Assembly (NCBI GenBank): GCA_905215555.1
Contig: CAJMQU010000023.1
Span: forward strand, 5,585-69,584
Direction: 5' to 3'
Source: an uncultured bacterium
GTDB lineage: Bacteria > Bacteroidota > Bacteroidia > Bacteroidales > Bacteroidaceae
Length of the DNA stretch: 64,000 bases
The number at the start of each line of letters is the position of its first letter. Position 1 is the first letter of the stretch. The position numbers were made by a program, and so were the translations under genes. The notes under the pieces are model-generated. The model was not told the origin of the DNA. It ran no database searches and saw only the letters and a list, made by a program, of their open reading frames with translations. Below, one piece after another: positions 61,011 through 64,000 of the stretch.

Positions 61011-63986
61011 TTAGAAAGTAAGTTCAAGGCCGAATGAGAATTGCTTCGTATTCGGATAGTTTCCTAATTGCATATTACTGTTGATTTCCGGATCGAATCC
61101 TTTGTATTTAGTAACAGTTAATAAATTACGCCCAACAAAGAATATTTTGGCACCTTCAATAAATCCGGTCTTTTTCATTATGCGTTGAGGCATAGTATAA
61201 CTTACAGTTAAATTCTTCAAACGCATAAATGAAGCATTCTCCAATAAATGAGAATCAAACTGCATAGGAGAGTCCGGAGTCGAGATATTAGTAATATCAC
61301 CAGGCTTTTGCCACATAGTCAACATTTCAGTGGTTTGATTGCGACTATTAGCCATTTGTGGATTCTCCGTAAACCAGCGTTCGTTATTTATCATATACTG
61401 TCCGAGCATAAATGAAAAATCTGCGCTGACCGTTATCCCCTTCCAAGCGAGACGAGTACCAAAACCACCTGACCACGGCGCATAGCGTTGCTTTCCTAAA
61501 AAGACAGCATCATCCGCTGAATATGTTTTAGTTAAATTTCCATTCTTATCATACCACATATTGTAACCATCACGTGGATCGACACCTGCCCATTTGGTAT
61601 AATAGTATTCTCCATAAGGCTTGCCTACTTCAAGTTTCAGACCGGTATTTGCCAATACATATTCATCAAGTCCATTGAATAATTGAGTAATCTCATTTTT
61701 ATTATAGTTCACGTTAGCTGAAATGGTCCAGTCAAAACCGTTCACACCTCTCAATACATCAACATTTGCAGTGATATCCACTCCTCGGTTACGCATATTT
61801 GCTACGTTACCCCAACCTGCTTCAAAACCAGTTGTATAAGAGTACGGGATTTCCATAAGCATGTTTTCTGTCATGCGATTATAGAACTCAACATCCAAAC
61901 TTACACGATCAAACAGACGAGTGCTCAATCCTACGTTTGTAGATTTAACAACCTCCCAAGTCAAATCAGGATTAGCAGGATTAGCAACTGCAGTACCACT
62001 TTGTCCACCATACAATGGGCCTGTTCCAATTAGACCAAATGACATATAAGGGTCAAGACCTGAAGAGTTACCTACAGAACCATAACTTACTTTTAATTGT
62101 AATTGATCCAGCCAAGAAACATCACTCAAGAAGTTTTCTTTCTTCAGATCCCACATTGCACCTGCAGACCAGAAGTTACCCCATTGAGAATTCAAACCAA
62201 ACAATGATGAACCGTCTCTACGATAAGTAAGGTCTAAATAGTACTTCTCATCATAATTATAGCTGAAAGTGGCAAAGTAAGAATTAAAAATCTTATCATA
62301 TTTTGAATGAGAAGGCATCGTTGCATTAGCTGCTGCACTTAATAACATTAAGCGCGGGTCAGTCAACTTCTCTACCTCAGATGTAAATGACTGATTTTTG
62401 GTAACAATAGACTCTTGTCCTATTAAGGCATTGAAATTATGATTATTCCATGCTGTAAATTTATACTCTGCAGTATTGGTATAGGTAAACGAGTAGTAGC
62501 GCTGGAAAGACTCTGTTGCACTACCTGCACCCTCAAACGGCCCAACAGGTAAAGCTTTATAAGAATATCGATAATCAAAAGCCTCAACAGCTTGAGCAGC
62601 ACGGATATTCAATCCTTTGATTGGATTAATATTAATGAATGTATTACCATTGATACGTGCCATATCGCGTGCAGCAGGCTGTATCTCTGATAAGTAATAT
62701 GGATTATAGTAGTTCAATTTATCGAAGTAATCCAAACGGTCACCATAGCCGATAAAATCTCCATTATCATCACGCAAAATCTCATAATAGCTCTGGTCCG
62801 GACGATAAACGCGGGCTGCATATGCTTTATTATATACTTGATTAGGAGTAGTACCAAAAGCAGCAGTAGCATACTTTTGATATGAAAGATTCAGGTTTAC
62901 CCCTGCCTTTAACCATTTAGTAATATTCGTTTCGATGTTTGAGCGTAGTGTCTCACGGCGTAAATTCGAATCATCCATTATACCATCGGCATCATAATGT
63001 CCAAAGGATAAGAAGTAATTTAAACTTTCCGTTCCACCGGAAATACTTAAGTCATATTGTTGCATAGGTGCTGTACCCCCAAAGAATACATCAGCCCAAT
63101 CTGTAGAAATTCCGTTTTTAATATAGAAATCCTTTTCGCTTTGGAAAGACTGATTTGTTTTCAATGATGGGTCAAGTATTTCCTGCAGATTCAACCATTG
63201 TTCTGCATTCATCATAGTAATGTTATCGCCAGTCATCTTCGATACACCATATTGGGCACTTATCGTAATTTTGGCCTTCTCTCCTCTTTTTCCTCTTTTA
63301 GAGGTTAGGATTACAACACCGTTTGCTGCACGTGAACCGTAAATGGCAGTTGAAGATGCATCTTTCAATACAGTCATACTCTCAATATCATTGGGATTTA
63401 ATGCAGTAAATGCACCGGAAGAGATAGGAGAGCCATCCAATATAAACAATGGTTCAGAGCTACTATTAATAGAACTTACACCACGCAAACGCATTTGTAC
63501 AGCCCCACTAGGTTCCCCACTAGGAGTAAACACCTGCAAACCTGCAACTTGTCCTTGTAAAGCGTCACCGATGTTTGCAACCGGTTTTTTCTCCAGTTTT
63601 TCACCATTTACAGCTGTAACAGAACCAACAACTGAGCCCAGCTTCTTACTAGAACCATATCCTACAATAACAACCTCATCTAACAAGGCTGCATCCGCCT
63701 TCAATACGACCTTCAAGTTAGATTTAATAGCCACTTCTTGCGTCTGCATTCCAATGTACGAAATCTGCAAAGTCTTCGCAGAACTTGGTACGTTCGATAA
63801 AGTAAAATCACCATCTACACCAGTAATAGTACCTAACTGAGTACCTTTTACTAATACAGAGGCTCCAATAACTGGCTGCCCGTCTTCTTCAGAAATCACA
63901 ACACCCGTGATCGTCTGAGTTTGGGCAGTTACTAGGCCTATTCCAACAAAAAGACAGGCCAATAACAGCATTAATTTTCTTTTCAT
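61011..63986 (-). CDS. susC: SusC/RagA-family TonB-linked outer-membrane transporter
   Basis: A 991-residue outer-membrane protein. A signal peptide (LMLLLACLFVGIGLVTAQ) precedes a carboxypeptidase-like domain (ITGVVISEEDGQPVIGASVL), then the TonB-box region with DEVVIVGYGSSKK, the plug (LQGQVAGLQVF, SSINSSSEPLFILDG, TAIYGSRAANGVVILTSKRG) and a beta-barrel ending in an aromatic residue (TKQFSFGLELTF). It is complete, of typical size for the family, and lacks the N-terminal extension of anti-sigma-linked SusC proteins. It imports the substrate bound by SusD using TonB energy. Confidence 0.95.
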   Translation of the reverse strand: MKRKLMLLLACLFVGIGLVTAQTQTITGVVISEEDGQPVIGASVLVKGTQLGTITGVDGDFTLSNVPSSAKTLQISYIGMQTQEVAIKSNLKVVLKADAALLDEVVIVGYGSSKKLGSVVGSVTAVNGEKLEKKPVANIGDALQGQVAGLQVFTPSGEPSGAVQMRLRGVSSINSSSEPLFILDGSPISSGAFTALNPNDIESMTVLKDASSTAIYGSRAANGVVILTSKRGKRGEKAKITISAQYGVSKMTGDNITMMNAEQWLNLQEILDPSLKTNQSFQSEKDFYIKNGISTDWADVFFGGTAPMQQYDLSISGGTESLNYFLSFGHYDADGIMDDSNLRRETLRSNIETNITKWLKAGVNLNLSYQKYATAAFGTTPNQVYNKAYAARVYRPDQSYYEILRDDNGDFIGYGDRLDYFDKLNYYNPYYLSEIQPAARDMARINGNTFININPIKGLNIRAAQAVEAFDYRYSYKALPVGPFEGAGSATESFQRYYSFTYTNTAEYKFTAWNNHNFNALIGQESIVTKNQSFTSEVEKLTDPRLMLLSAAANATMPSHSKYDKIFNSYFATFSYNYDEKYYLDLTYRRDGSSLFGLNSQWGNFWSAGAMWDLKKENFLSDVSWLDQLQLKVSYGSVGNSSGLDPYMSFGLIGTGPLYGGQSGTAVANPANPDLTWEVVKSTNVGLSTRLFDRVSLDVEFYNRMTENMLMEIPYSYTTGFEAGWGNVANMRNRGVDITANVDVLRGVNGFDWTISANVNYNKNEITQLFNGLDEYVLANTGLKLEVGKPYGEYYYTKWAGVDPRDGYNMWYDKNGNLTKTYSADDAVFLGKQRYAPWSGGFGTRLAWKGITVSADFSFMLGQYMINNERWFTENPQMANSRNQTTEMLTMWQKPGDITNISTPDSPMQFDSHLLENASFMRLKNLTVSYTMPQRIMKKTGFIEGAKIFFVGRNLLTVTKYKGFDPEINSNMQLGNYPNTKQFSFGLELTF

Positions 63987-64000
63987 AAATTCTCTCTTAA

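Noticed and set aside
1..64000. Possible CRISPR arrays, tRNA genes, rRNA or intact insertion sequences
   Set aside because: Reading both strands gave no regularly spaced repeats of CRISPR size, no cloverleaf-like sequence, no rRNA-like stretch and no transposase.

Overview
The window is chromosomal DNA from a Bacteroidales bacterium, most likely a gut Bacteroides. The evidence is a SusC/SusD pair, a PorX-type response regulator beside a PorW/SprE-like lipoprotein, many lipoproteins with short Bacteroidetes-style lipoboxes, DUF4834 and DUF4954 family proteins, and repeated promoter elements of the Bacteroides type (-7 TAnnTTTG, sometimes with a -33 TTTG) ahead of housekeeping genes. No rRNA, tRNA, CRISPR array or intact transposon was found.

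Left part (1-9.5 kb): a partial FMN-binding membrane protein, a DUF2721 protein, a decayed TonB-family gene, a cupin, an A1S_2505-like protein, then a drug-export cluster on the minus strand (TolC-like, HlyD/EmrA-like, 14-helix MFS, then a separate Bcr/CflA-type MFS) facing a divergent AraC-type regulator.

9.6-17.8 kb: a plus-strand block with aroA, a small anchored protein, an ABC-3 metal permease, a large PorW/SprE-like TPR lipoprotein, PorX (receiver plus PglZ), tsaE and an Imm17-like small membrane protein. It ends at a long inverted repeat that also meets the 3' end of a minus-strand AcrAB-TolC type operon (17.9-23.6 kb).

23.8-33 kb: housekeeping genes: an acidic unknown protein, trxA, dnaE, psd, pssA, a DUF4834 protein, a small ORF, tadA, a ribbon-helix-helix-like protein, yraN, a YjbR/MmcQ-like protein and birA.

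33-35.7 kb: a scar region with a WYL-domain fragment, an HU-like DNA-binding gene preceded by four 22-bp-period repeats, and remnants of a peptide (bacteriocin-type) ABC exporter and its HlyD partner.

35.7-54 kb: a TPR protein, a MATE pump, pyrH, frr, rsgA, a second RND pump operon, a PL10-like pectate lyase, an acyltransferase, class I fumarase, a DUF4954 protein and hflX.

54-64 kb: a minus-strand locus with SusC, SusD, a Calx-beta-like lipoprotein, two secreted C10 (streptopain-type) cysteine peptidases and a small lipoprotein. It looks like a Sus-type outer-membrane uptake locus devoted to protein or peptide rather than glycan. At least the downstream peptidase ends in a segment resembling a type IX secretion sorting domain, which links this locus by inference to the PorX/PorW-like genes 40 kb away.
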